Shown here in pieces: positions 1 to 13,165 of a DNA stretch of 64,000 bases (its first letter is position 1; each line of letters begins with the position of its first letter). Under the pieces are notes generated by a model. The model made no database searches, had not been told where the DNA came from, and saw only the letters and a list, made by a program, of their open reading frames with translations. The stretch comes from Branchipolynoe longqiensis. Taxonomy: Eukaryota > Annelida > Polychaeta > Phyllodocida > Polynoidae. The position numbers were made by a program, and so were the translations under genes. The stretch spans positions 125,472,025-125,536,024 of the forward strand of contig CM059187.1 in assembly GCA_030323885.1 (NCBI GenBank), in the 5' to 3' direction.

Positions 1-20
1 TAAAAAAAAAAAAAAAGCAT

Positions 21-469
21 GTGAGTAACTAGATAGGAGATTCCCCCTACGCAGAGTAGGGGTGAAGAACAACCCATTGGAAAAAGTGCCGAGAGGTTGG
101 GTAAATGAAATCAGCACATAAATTCTTAATTTAAGAAGCAAAATATATTCTTCACATACATCTTTATATTTACCCGCTACTTTTGATTTGAAAAATATAT
201 TGAAACACATAGTTTAATGGGCTTTAAAGTCAAATCTGTGGTCGCCATCTTTTCTCTTTTTTTGGCCATTCTCTCCCATTTCAAGGACTCTGCCAGTATA
301 GGTAGCCATTAGATACTGGAAGCAGGAATTCCAGTTCCTGTTCCATACTAAAGCAGTTTTTGTTTGTATTTAGACGACGTTGCCATTCACCCCTACTGTT
401 CGGAGGGGTGAATATTTTATATTCACGCCTACTCTGAGTAGGGGTGAATATTTAATCTAGTGAGTAACT
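21..469. mobile_element. Possible TIR element with hairpin motifs and a 10-bp direct repeat at its ends
   Basis: GTGAGTAACT occurs at 21-30 and again at 460-469. Inside these lie related hairpin motifs built on TTCACCCCTACTC and GAGTAGGGGTGAA: one near 43-66, and two palindromes at about 376-404 and 421-449. The two ends are roughly inverted copies (AGATAGG at left, TAGATTAAA on the reverse of the right). No coding potential. It sits directly upstream of the first visible eIF2D acceptor. The family is not recognised. Confidence 0.35.
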
Positions 470-519
470 CAAGAGAGGAATGCATCATTGCTCAGGCGTT
501 TGTACAAATATTTTTTTAG

Positions 520-776
520 GGAATTCGGCAATAAGGCGAACCCGCCCTTCCTACATGATCCGCCTGTCTCTGATAATGGTGAATACGAGAAGGACGTACC
601 TGAATACTTGGAGACTGGTGCTGGGGACACGCGTCTGAAGGATCCAGACACCGTCACTGAGCAGGCCTCATGTGATGGTGACGCTCCAGACATCCTACCG
701 GAAGTGGAACGTCTAACGCTGGAGGCGGAAGAGGAGAATGAAGGGGAAGAGGAGGACAACCTAAAGATCCGGCAAG
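520..776 (+). CDS. EIF2D: eIF2D exon: acidic linker after the PUA domain
   Basis: The acceptor is a T-tract plus AG at 518-519. The translation starts EFGNKANPPF, resembling RSGNKSSPP in human eIF2D, and ends LTLEAEEENEGEEEDNLKIRQ, an acidic stretch like LEGEEENGEV in human. The exon ends with a single G that joins AG of the next exon to make the Glu of EQMDELL, so the phase supports this end. The donor after it reads GTTTGA, weaker than consensus. The open frame continues only three more codons into the intron before TGA. Confidence 0.88.
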
Positions 777-3700
777 GTTTGAAGTGATGCTGTTGGCATA
801 CCTTTTGTTTGACCGGACACGTTAGACGAATCGGGTAGACGCGCCGGCTTCCCGTGCGGAAGGCCAGGGGTTCGAATCCCAGCCGAGTCAAACTTACAAA
901 ATTTATACTTGTCGCTACCTAGCCTGGTGCTTGGCATTACTAAAATGGGGCATGGACTGGTTTGCTCAATATCAGGACTGAGTGGGATATTGGGTCATAC
1001 GTGGCAGCACTATAAAGGCGCACTGTCACAAATTGGTATCAGTCTTGATATCACCTGAGATGTTGCTAGGACGGAAAACCCAAGCAAACAAACCTTTTGT
1101 TTGCGTGGAATAGAGTTCATCAATGGTTGGTTGTGACTCCACATTGGGTGCAAACCTGCTCACATGTAAATAGCGTGGTGGACTGCCCGTTGAGCCTTAG
1201 AACTAACTTAATTTATTTTATAATTTGTAAGGACAACTGGACTGCAAAAATAAATGTGGTGGGGCACATTTTTTCATAAACAAAAATGATAGAATAGATT
1301 CTGACCTTTCCCCGTGAATATGGCCATTGTTGCTGTCATGGCGTTAAATCACCAATCAATTTATACATATGTTTGTGTATATTTCTCATCAAGAAACCCA
1401 AGCTAGGTATATTTGTTAGATTATCAAGGCTTTCTTTTTTTAATCTAAGTAACACTTATTCCTGAATTATTATATAGCTATAGGTATATCTACGTGATGA
1501 TCAGACTAAATTATTGGAATGAAATGGTGGACCTTGGATTGATGTATTTAATTAGCAAATTTGATATAAAATCATGGTTTGGTAGTTTGTTTTCAATATT
1601 TCTTGCTACTAAACGTGTTTTATTTTTAAATCTTTAGAGCAAATGGACGAACTGCTGGAATGGTGCTTTCTTCGAGCAATTAAGACAAGTTTAAAAAGGT
1701 CGGACCTTCCCATCCTGACAAGCAACTTCTACCGAAATCAAATGTTGGCATGCTGGTGTGTTCCGATATTATCATTTTAATTTATCTAAGTGATAAAACA
1801 CAGTGTCATTATATTTAATTTTAAGCTATAGATTAACAAGTCGATAAAACTTCCAACCACTTCTATAATAGCTTTCTAAATCCGTTAAAAGAAAAAACAC
1901 AAAAATAATAAGTATTATTAAGTATTCATACGATGGTTTTGTTAGAATATTGATGCTAGCGAATGTACTTGAATTAAGTCACACGAAAGTGTTTATTTCA
2001 ACAAAACTATGCTTAAAATACCGTTAGATATCCTTCGCTTTTTAAACATATTTAATGTATTTTATTTATAATATATTTTTAATATAAGTAATGCTGTTCA
2101 ACGGCATCAATGCATTTTAATATTGTACATTCGCAGTGTATGTTATTCGGAATGTTAATTCAACTAGTTTATATTAATACCTTATAATTATTTCCCTCTC
2201 CCTTTCTTAGTCCACTAGGCAAAACATTAGACATCAAGAAATCAAGTTATAAAAAGGTACGTTTATGCCAATTTATCAGAAGTACTTGGAATATGTGTAC
2301 TTCAGGACACAAGACGAAGCTATAGTATGGAATTTTATTACTGAAGGAGGAGGAAGACAGCGAGGGTCTGGTATGGTTAATCATGAGGTCATGAACGCAT
2401 GAACAAGTGACGATATGAGTCAATAACAGCTAGATCAATGCAGTCAATAAGAACAAGTAGGTCAAGTTAGAGAATCAATAGGTCAATGTCTTAATCAACA
2501 ACATTAGATCAATGCAGTCAATAAGTACAAGTAGGTCAATTTAGAGAATCAATTGTCAAATGCTTCAATAGGAGCAAGTAGGACAATGAGTATAGTCAAT
2601 ATAAATATAAACGGTATGGATAGGGGACAGCAATCGGCCGGGTCAATTGGAACAATAAGGTAGATAGTAGCATGAGGGGAAGTGGGTCAGTCAATAAGGT
2701 CAATAGGAAGGATCAATAGGACAAATAGGTTTAAGTCTCTGCATGACCTGGGCCTCAACCCTTATGGTTGGAGGTCTTTAAAGTAGGGTCGGCACCTAGG
2801 AGGGCACCTAGTTTTGATAGATTTTATTTTTAGGGTGTACTTCTGTTTTTACTAGCCTTTGTTTTAATTCATTAATATTTATTTTGGTGAATTGGATAAT
2901 TGGTAGGGATGTAGGCGGGTTATGGCTTAACGTAGATTTGTAACTTTCTGCAATAATATCTAATACTTAAAAAAAAAATCAGATAGTTGACATGGTCACT
3001 TCGCTGTGCTCCCTGTTTAGATTTCTTTGTCATTACAATTTACAATTACATGTGAATAGGAACCGGTATTTGCTCTACTTACTCTGACCTCTTGGCTCAG
3101 TGAGTAGGGATGAATCAGTGGTAGCCTGTGTACCCTTCGTGCCACAACTTTAATGGAGTTACACAAAACCACTGTATCATTTTGAAAACACCGTTTTTTC
3201 ACCCAATCTTAAGCAACGTTGTACCAAACGGGATGGCTGAATGAGTTAGAGCGTTCGTCTCCCGTGTTGGTAGATCGTGGGATCGAACCCTGGTCGAGTC
3301 AAACCAATGACTTAAAAGTTGATACTTGTCGCTTCCTAGCCAGGCACTCGGGTTTATTAGAAAGTGTCAAGGAACAGTGGAATGAGGAAGACCAATCGTC
3401 CATGATTGAAATTTCCCCTGCTTAAACAACTAATGTCCCCACACACAAAAAAACAACAACAAAAACGTTGAGCCTTATTAGTACTTGTATGGGTGACCAT
3501 CTGTGGCTCCTGCTAGTAAGGGAGCTGGTAAGTTTGATTTATTATTATCATCATCATTATTATTATTATTGGATAAAATAAGATTAATTTCTTTTTTTGT
3601 AATGTGGCCAGATGGAGAACTTAGCAATGGACTCTAAACATATGTGTTATATTTTTACTCAGCTATCTTCATGACAGATTTAAAATACAATTATTATTCG

Positions 3701-6700
3701 ACAGAATTTCATATTTTCAGATGCATACCTGAAACATGTTCCGCCCCTTTAACACAAAGTCACCCATGGTTGTATAAGCTATTTTTCTATCATCTAGACT
3801 ATGTCAATTAATGTTCCTTGCTACTACTCAAAGCAGTCTTTACACATTTGGTGAATGATAAATACAGTAAAACCTCTCTAACCGACCACCTCCACAGATC
3901 GACCATTCCCCTATATCGATCGCTTTATTTGGGTCTCAAACGATCGCCTATACAATACCATTGTAACGAATTTTTTTAACTCCCTAAACCGACCACCTCC
4001 CTAAATGGACCATTTAAAGTCGGTCCCATGGTAGGTCGAGTTAGAGAGGTTTTACTCTAATTTACATATATACCATGCCTAATTATATATAGTAACGGTG
4101 CTCCTCTGTTTCCTTGCTAGCTTTTCAAGTTTCTTGATGAAATGAAGAAGAGGGGCATCATAAAACTGAAGCAGCAGAAGGACATTGTGAGGATCACGGA
4201 GGTGGACCTGCGGCACCGCGTAGTGCGGAACTTCGACTTGGGGGACGACAAGCTGGCTCCCAAGGCGGAGACGGTGACGAAGGAGAACATGGACGGAGCA
4301 GAGCCTCCCACCATAACTACGCCCCGAATCACAGAGGTCTATATCGTTACCCCAAGCACACTGCCCATCTTCAAACCGCTCGGACTGACGTGAGTGGTTC
4401 TGTAAATTAAAGACCGGACGCGGTGGCCGAATCGGTAGAGCACAGGCTTCCCGTGCGGAAGGTCGCCAGTATCCCGGCCGAGTCAAACCAATGATTTACC
4501 AAATTTATACTTGTCGCTATCTAGCCTGGCACTCTGCATTTCTTGGATAGGGCAAGGACTGCTTAGCTCGGTACCAGGATAATGTGACTGAGTGGGATAT
4601 CAGGTCATGGTGCTGGTGGCCTGATCTCCCAGTGGAGCAGCACTATAAAGTCGCTATGAGTGCGCACTGTCACAAGTCAGTACCCGTCCTGATATGACCA
4701 TAGATGTTGCTAGAATATAAAACAAAAACAAACAACAAAAGGTAGATTAAAATGATCACTCAGCTAGCTTGTTGTTAGGTGGCGTGCAGGTGGATGTGTA
4801 CCGGTGTGGTATTCAGCAGATAGTAATGTTTCTCCGCGCTATGTTGGAAATGTCAAGAATGCCCAATATATGACACTGGTCTATGAAACCGCGGTGTGCC
4901 CTGTTCCCTTAGAGGTTCCCGTGTAAATAGGGAAGCCTTAAAGGAATATGCAGTGATGGGTGCTAGGTCCTTTAAAAAAGATTTTTTAAATCTAATTTTA
5001 AGCGATTAGACCTTTTCCACAGAGCATGCGCTGGGAACTGCTACCCACAACATTAGTTCTTGCCACTGCCATCAGACGGCAGGTTGGTGCTGGAAATCCT
5101 CTGTAATACCTTTTCCCCAGAGCATGCTGCATAATGGGCTGTTATCCACACTAGTTTTTTTACTGACCTCAGAGGCCGGAATGGAAATTATATGTACTAA
5201 TGCAATTATCAAATCCGCTGTGTATAACTTACAGGGTCATCAAAGGCCAGTTGCTCTCATACCATGTCTATGTGGTGTGGGAGGTTAAAAATCCCTTGGG
5301 TCGGTAAAAGTGTAGGCTCAGGCTTTCTATCGACCAGCAGTGGAATGAGGAAGACCAGTCTATGACTGAAATTTCCCCTGCTTAAACAACTAATGGACCA
5401 ACAACAACAACAAAATTCAACAATTACATCTACGTCTGTTTTATGTAATTTTTATCTTAGAGGGTTGTGGGGGTGTGGTTATGAGTATTCAAATATAGCA
5501 GGATCTTTGCTCTTTTATGTATATCTGATCGACGTTTGGTATGTATGTAGGACAGTGTAATCTTGTTGATCGAAACGTGGTGCTACTTTTAAGCTTCCAA
5601 GTGACATTGTTGTATAATATATGCATACATTATGTTTCTGCTGTTCTTGGCTTGTTGCAGGAAAGGATGTACTGTAACTTCTGAAGAGGTTCGGGACTTG
5701 TTAAAGCGGTATACATTGATGGAAAATTTGGATGGTTCCCAATCAAGTGGGTATGTGCCTGTATACAGTCTTATTTATCTAAAATAACATGGGTATGTGT
5801 CATAAGTACAACTGTAAGGGGTTGAGGTTTAGTGAGCATCTTTGTTAATTAAAGCCCATTTAATAGCATTTTAAATAATCAATTCCCACACTTTTTTTAA
5901 TTAAATTTTTATATCCTCCCACCCCCCTTCACTTCCGCCCTCCCCATACTCCATCCACTTCTCCACCCAACGCCGGAGCACCAACACCCTTTTTTCACCA
6001 GCCCACCCATCCAACTTACTTCCTTAAGCCCCAGTCACACATACCCGGATCAGAGGCTGGACGAGCCCCGGACTGCCATCCGGGGTGATCCGTGGCTCGT
6101 CCGTGCCGACACCCCCTGATCCGGCCTGATCCGTGGCTCGTCCGGCCTCGGCCCCGGATGTTTTAAAATATTTAAAACATCCGGGGCGGTCTGGGGGATT
6201 TTGCGATCCGGGTTCAATCCGGCCTGGTCCAGGGGTGGTCCGGCTATTCCGGGGGTGGTGCGGGGTCATTTTGAGCCATGGTTTGACCCGGACCATCCCC
6301 GGAATACCCCCGGCGTAGCCACGGACCACTCCCGGACAGCCCCCATTACACCAAACTTACCCCGGATCACTCCCGGAGCAGTCCCGGAACACTTCCGGAC
6401 AACTCCCGGACAGGCATTTAGTATATATAACCGGGCGCAAAAGCACTTCACGCATCACTTGCTGCCTGACTCTCAAAGGGTGCACATCATGGATTACTGC
6501 TTGCGGGGATTACTGCTTGCGGCAGCGCATGAATCATCTTCAGCTGGTGAACTGGCAATTGCAGCTACATCAACAACAGAATGTTAACAACATGATTATG
6601 TTGCAAGTTATGCAAATCAAGAGAAGACGTACAAGAAAAGTCAGAAGAAGTGTGTGGGTGCGACCTTGGTTGGAGAGGAGAATGCAGTTCAGGCAGTTTG

Positions 6701-9700
6701 CAAATCTTATGCAAGAGGTACGTATCGAAGATGTGCGAGCGTACAGAAACTTTCTACGCATGGATGCAGCTATGTTCGAGGAGATTCTCCTTCGCATCGT
6801 TCCATGAATCAAGAAAAAGGACACATGGTACAGAAAGGCGCTAACACTGGGATTGAAACTGTCGTTCACTTTCCGCGACCTAGCCTCTGGTGACAACTAT
6901 CATTCGCTGATGTACGGTTTCCGAGTTCCACACAACACCATCTCGCTTGCCATTCGTGAGGTGTGTGAAGCTATAATTGCAGAGTATGCTGAGGAGGTGA
7001 TTCAAGCTCCAACTACAGAAGAGCAATGGAGAGGTATCGCTGAGCAGTTCTCCACAAGATGGCAGTTTCACCATTGCCTGGGAGCCCTTGATGGGAAACA
7101 TATCCCCAGCCCATGGAGGGTCAGAGTACTACAACTACAAGGGATTCCACTCGGTCATATTGATGGCTCTAGTCGATGGTGACTACAAATTCTCCTGGTT
7201 TGACGTTGGGAGTAATGGCTCTGCAGGCGACGCTCAAGTCTTCAAACGTTCTGAACTGAAAAAGTACATTGAAGAAGGACGACTTGGTATTCCAGGTGCC
7301 GAACCACTACCGCATGATGAGCGTGACATGCCTTTCTTCATAGTTGCTGATGATGCGTTCGCGCTGAGAACGTGGTTGATGAAACCGTTCTCCAAACGTC
7401 ATCTAACAATCCCGGAAAGACTGTTCAACTACCGACTCTCCAGGGCACGCCGCATCATGGAAAATCCATTTGGGATTCTAGCTCACCGGTACCAGTGCCT
7501 CCTAACAACAATGGGACAGAAGCAAGCAACAGTTGTGTCGATAGTGTTGTCTTGTGTCTGCCTACATAATCTGACGTGGATGCGGTACGCAGCTCGTCAC
7601 AATGCAGAGATGGACCAGGAGGACAGCAATCACAACATCGTTCCTGGAGCCTGGAGACTCAACAATTCTCGAGCCGACATCGACGGCGTCCGTGTGAACA
7701 GACGGACACTCGCAGCGAAATACCAGAGACAATATCTCAGTGCCTATTATGTGTCCGAGGCTGGAGCGGTGCCTTGGCAAGATGCTATGATATGAACTAT
7801 TGTGAAGTGTGAACTATTACCAAATGTGCCATGAGAATTGTATTTTCCGCGCACTGTCGCAGTGCCTTGTGACAATGGCACTGTTGTAGGAGGTAGCGAC
7901 ACGTCCCAGACAGATTCCTCGTCGGAAGACAATCCGGAAGTTGAGGGTGATGGTGCAGGCTTCCTCCGTACTTTTGTGGCGACCTTGTCTCCTGCAGGCT
8001 GCTTCATGGCTATCCTTTTGGAGGCTATTTTCTGTCCTGTAGGTTTCATGGTGTAGATGTGTCCTCAGTGCTGCTGGATTTGGAAGTGAGCTCTGCAGAG
8101 CGGCGCGCTCTTATATACTCACAGCAGTCTGGGAGTAGTCCCGGGGTTGTCCGGGATAGTCCGGGGGTGGTTCAGGGGTGGTCCGGGACAGTCCAGGGGT
8201 GGTCTGGGCCAGTCCGGGGGTGGTCTGGGCCAGTCCGGGGGTGGTCCGGCCTTGTCCAGGTTAGTCAGGGGCCAGTCCGGGCTCGTCCGGCGGTTCCGGG
8301 GGTGGTACGGGGCGGTTCGGCCTTTCGTCTGGGGCTCGTCCGGGAATATGTGACTGCGAGGCAAAAATCGACAAAAACAGTGATTTTATCCGGGGTGGTC
8401 CGGGACAGGCCGGGCCGTTGGTCCGTGGGTGGTCCGGCTCAAAATCCGGGGCTCGTCCGGCTATGTGTGACTGGGGCTTAAAGGGTTGAGGCCCGGGTCG
8501 CCAACAGACTTTATTCATTACGACTTACTACCCACTTACCTTATCGAACTGATTACTTACTCATTATACTCCTTACTTAATGATTACTCCTATTCTCCTC
8601 TTAACTAGACATTGATTCACTTATATTGATTAATTACCGATTACTCATTGATTATCACCTCACTTGCTACTCATTACCTTACTTGATTATTGATTACTAC
8701 ATTGCCTTATTACTAACTTGATTAATAAATTTCCATACTATACTTCCGCCTCTTGTTCTGAATTACATTGTATGAAACTCAACATGATGGGATCAATGCC
8801 CTCATTACATTGTATGAAACTCAGCATGATGGGATCAATGCCCTTATTACATTGTATGACCTCAGCATGATGGGATCAATGCCCTCATTACATTGTATGA
8901 AACTTAGCATGTTGGGATTAATGCCCTTATTACACTGTATGACCTCAGCATGATGGGATCAATGCCCTCATTACATTGTATGAAACTTAGCATGTTGGGA
9001 TTAATGCCCTTATTACATTGTATGACCTCACCATGATGGGATCAATGTCCCCATTACACTGTATGACCTCAACACGATGGGATCAATGCCCTCATTACAT
9101 TATATGGCCTCAGCATGATGGGATTAATGCGCCCCACAATCGCCCATATAGAATGTACTTAGTAGTGTAATGGACTGGCGTCTGACACCGTGGTTGCTTC
9201 AAACTTTGGGGTCTTTCCCCGGTTTATTCCGCCTAGGTGAGAATAAAAGTGATCTGTCACTGGCGGGTCACAAGTAACCTTCCATGTGGGGTGGAGTGGC
9301 CGCTAGACATGGGTGGAATCGTGCAACATAGGGACTGCTAGTACTACCACCTACCTGATGATACTTCTGACCGGCAGAGGTCAGCACAGTCGAGACGCCC
9401 ACTGTGGTTGTGGGGCCCATTACGCACTACTTACATTTCCGACCAGACGGGGTGGCCGAATGAGTTGAGCGTCCATCTCCTGTTTTGATAGATCGAGGGA
9501 TCCGAACCAATGGGATCGTGGGTTCGAACCCTGGCCGAGTCAAACCAATGACTTAAAAATTGATACTTGTTGCTCGCCATTATTAGGAGAGGGCAATGAC
9601 TGGTGTGCTCAGTTTCAGGATAATGTGACTGAGTGGGATATCAGGTCATGGTGCTGGCGGCCTGGTCTCCCAGTGGGGCCTGGGGGCATTTTTGATATAG

Positions 9701-12700
9701 GTGTAAACAGAAATTTGCTGTCACGATAATAATCTCGGCTTGATTTCCGGTTTTTTTTTTGCCTGATTGCATATGAATATATGTTCATCATATGCGTTGG
9801 TGGTTTGAAATTCAGTGGTGACTGGCATGGTTTTCAGTTTATGTAAAAATATATTTTCACAGGTTTGTTACGCTGGACCCAATCCTCTCCCAGATTTTGT
9901 TAACAAAGGATGAGTGTCTGGCGAAACTTCGGCACGACGAGCTGGTGACACGGTGCCTTGCCAAGATGACGGTGGCTCATTACATCGAGCTGAATGGCCA
10001 CCAGAGCGTCCTCAGGAAGGGCAAGCTGCAGCCAGTCACAATCGAAGTGGTCACGCGGTGGGGCAGCAAGAAGGTATGCGGAAGTTGGGTTCTCCTTGAC
10101 ATCTCAGTTGCCTGGTGTTTTATTCCCCACTTCTGTCAGCACTTGATACTGGTGCACTTGTTATGTATTTGTTGCTATATAGAAGGGCATACTAAGTAAA
10201 TTGAATTGAACATGTTATTGTTGAAGCCTATGGGATCAGAGTTTTGGCAAGCATGCGAAAATTAATTTAGCATGTTTGAACTTCAAATATATCTAACGTT
10301 AACAAACTTTAAATCAAAGTTACTTCACACTGATTTAAGATAGATTCTAATGATCAACCTAGCATATTTATCTGAGAAAATGATAAAAACTCAAAACCAT
10401 CGGACTATGCAACTTTAAGCAATAATAACGCATGTCCAAAAATAATATGGCAGGCGACACTGGTGGAGAACCTGGAGTTGTTCGGCATAGACTGCCAGGA
10501 GCTGGCGCACATTGTGCAGAAGGGAGTCGCCTGTAGCACGACGGTGACACCGCGACCCGGCAAGAACAATGGCTTGCAGGTGATGGTGCAGGGCAACCAG
10601 ACCACCTTCATCACCAACCTGCTCTTAGGTGAGTACTGCGGCACTGCCTGCATGATCCTAAGCCGTGCACTCTAACGGTCAGTATCCGAGTAAGATGAGC
10701 TGAGGCTATCATAGTCAGTCATATTCAAGAAATCACTCCCGCAGCCAAAAACTGCTACTCCGGGCATGTGATTGTACTTTCTAGTGAATATCTCTTTTGT
10801 TGGTTTTTATTTGCACCGGACGCGGTGGCCGAATCACTATATAGACCGGTCAATGTATGATTAATAATGGTCTTACCCCAAAATAATTGCAACAAATTGT
10901 TCTATTGTTTTAAATGCATTTAAACGCAGGCTTCCTGTGTGGATGGTTTGTTGTTGGAGTTTTAAGTCTTGGCAATATCTAAGGTGATATCAAGACGGGC
11001 CTATGTGGAAGGTCGGGAGTTCGATCCCCGGTCCAGTCAAACCAAATACTTCTAGATATGATACTTGTTGCCACCTAGTCTGGCCCTTACCATTACTAGA
11101 ATAGGGCAAGGATTGGTTAGCTCAGTATTATGATAATGTGACTGAGTGGGAAATCGGATCGTGGTGCCTGCAGCATGGTCTCCCAGTGGGGCAGCACTGG
11201 AAAATACAAATGGACTGCTGCTCAGCCCATGCACAATCTATTATCTCTCATGCACACCAGGCTTGAACCGAATTTATTATGATACGACCACGTGTGGTCA
11301 TTCACACACTCTCCTGCCAGGCTAGAGCAGTCTACTATAGCTCGGAAATCATCATGGCCTTTAGGCACACTCCCAAGCGCATGCATGCACACATATTTTT
11401 CATCTACCACTGTCAACAGCCCCTGCTCTATCTAGTTCTAGCCTAGTAGTCATGCCATCACCTATCGGCTACCTGGTTATTGATGAGTAGTTATAACACA
11501 TATAATTGCTATCACAATCCAAGTCTATCACCCTGTAACCGAAAGAGGGTCCCCGGAGTATATATTCCCAATCGGGGTCGACATCTCCCCTACAAAAGCA
11601 TTCAGCAAAGACCCTACACAGTCGGAGCTGGGTAGTAGCACCACTCACTGAAAAGCTACAAGCACAACATCCCAGCAAACACTCATCAAAAACATGTTTT
11701 TTGTTTTTATTTTCTTTCTAGTAACATATATCAATTCATGATCGCTAATGCCCCAGTTTCTTGTTCCTGAAGTGTGGGCATGATTTGAGTCTGTTATTAT
11801 TAGGTCTATTATTCTCCAAGCCTTGTTAGCTCACTCATTTTTTAATTTAACCCTCCTGCCTTTGATTAAGTTCTCTAGTGAGTGTTTGTTTTTGTTGTTT
11901 GTTTTATAGTTTTTATTGAAGTCCCTTAGTAAGAATATCTCAGCCTTCATCAGTTTCGACACACTTTCTAGGGATGTCTCCATTTGTGGGAGATGAAGTC
12001 CTCGATGTTTCCATTCGGCGGTATATACAGACTCTCTACAGCTATGTTAGCTTGTTTCTCATTTTTTATTAGTGTCCATAGTAGTTCAATATTTGTGTCT
12101 GATCTGTTTGCTTCTTCTAATGGCTTATGTTCGAAGTTTAAGTTTTTATTTGTGTATATTGCAACTCCTCCACCCCTCTTTTGTATTTGTGCATTGGTCA
12201 GTTTTTTTCTATTCTATCTCACAAGCATATACCCACCAATTTCTAGTAGTTGGTCACTGTGCAGTTCATGAAACCATGTTTCTGATAATGTTAACACATC
12301 AAATTTACAGATATCTAAGTGTAGTTTAATGCTGTCAATTTTGTTGTTGGCAGTTTAGATGGGCAAAATGCATGCCTCTGCCTAGTACAATCAGTCACTT
12401 CCACCATATTTGTGCGGCAGTTAGGTCTAAATAACTGTTTGTGCTGGAGGTGGTTTTTAGTGTGGAATTGGGATTAGTATTTAAAACTACTCAGCCTGCA
12501 TTATGTGGTCAGCTACCTTAATTTGCTGTCGGTGCTTGCGCCGCAGGTGCATGCGGTCACGTTTCTGTACCTTTGCAGCATTAGTAAGGTGGCTGCTGAG
12601 TATATATATATTCCAATAATATTTTACAATTAAAATAACCCTATTCGGTAGACTTTAAATAATTATTAAAGTATTTATTGTGGAAATTTATGTTATGGTT

Positions 12701-13130
12701 GTTAACAGAGCCATTTCGACATGATATCTTGGTATTACCAGTATATTTTTCCCTATATGTAATCCATACTGATTTGTTATGTTTTGTTAGCTATCAGTTT
12801 TAGTACATTTTCTTAATTTTTATACCATATCCATGTGTGCTCCTCTGGGTAGGAGGTGTGCAGGATCCCCAGATATATAGTTAGTGTTTTAAAGTTACAC
12901 ACATCTGCAACTAAAACATGTAAACAGTTAAGAGTGTGTAGAGACGAGGGAAAGCAGGAAGATGAAAGAAAAGAAAGGTGGTACTTATCCGTTTGTGCAC
13001 CCCTTTGCTTCACTTCCCATTCGCGATGATACTTTGGCTGCAATTTTGAGGGCGAGTGCTTGTGTGTAATGGACACCATCACATAATCCGTAAGCATATC
13101 GAGCCGTCCATTTCTCTTTCCGTAGTTCGT

Positions 13131-13165
<35 letters not shown>

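Larger units (their letters stand above)
6027..8477 (+). mobile_element. PIF/Harbinger DNA transposon, 2.45 kb, both ends present
   Basis: The ends are inverted: AGCCCCAGTCACACATA at left and TATGTGTGACTGGGGC at right, with TTA flanking both (6024-6026, 8478-8480), a 3-bp target duplication typical of PIF/Harbinger. One base of end placement is ambiguous because TTAA spans the junction. Inside each end lie 300-400 bp of GC-rich subterminal repeats based on CCGGGGTGGTCCGG. The centre encodes a HARBI1-like nuclease with a premature stop and a frameshift. It sits in the 4.1 kb eIF2D intron. Confidence 0.92.

Noticed and set aside
1..519. Upstream eIF2D exon for the PUA domain
   Set aside because: No frame with the expected sequence and splice borders; the stretch is a possible mobile element and intron.
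8119..8518. Pro- and Trp-rich frames across the right Harbinger array
   Set aside because: Composition artefacts of the CCGGGGTGGTCC repeats, open in several phases at once.
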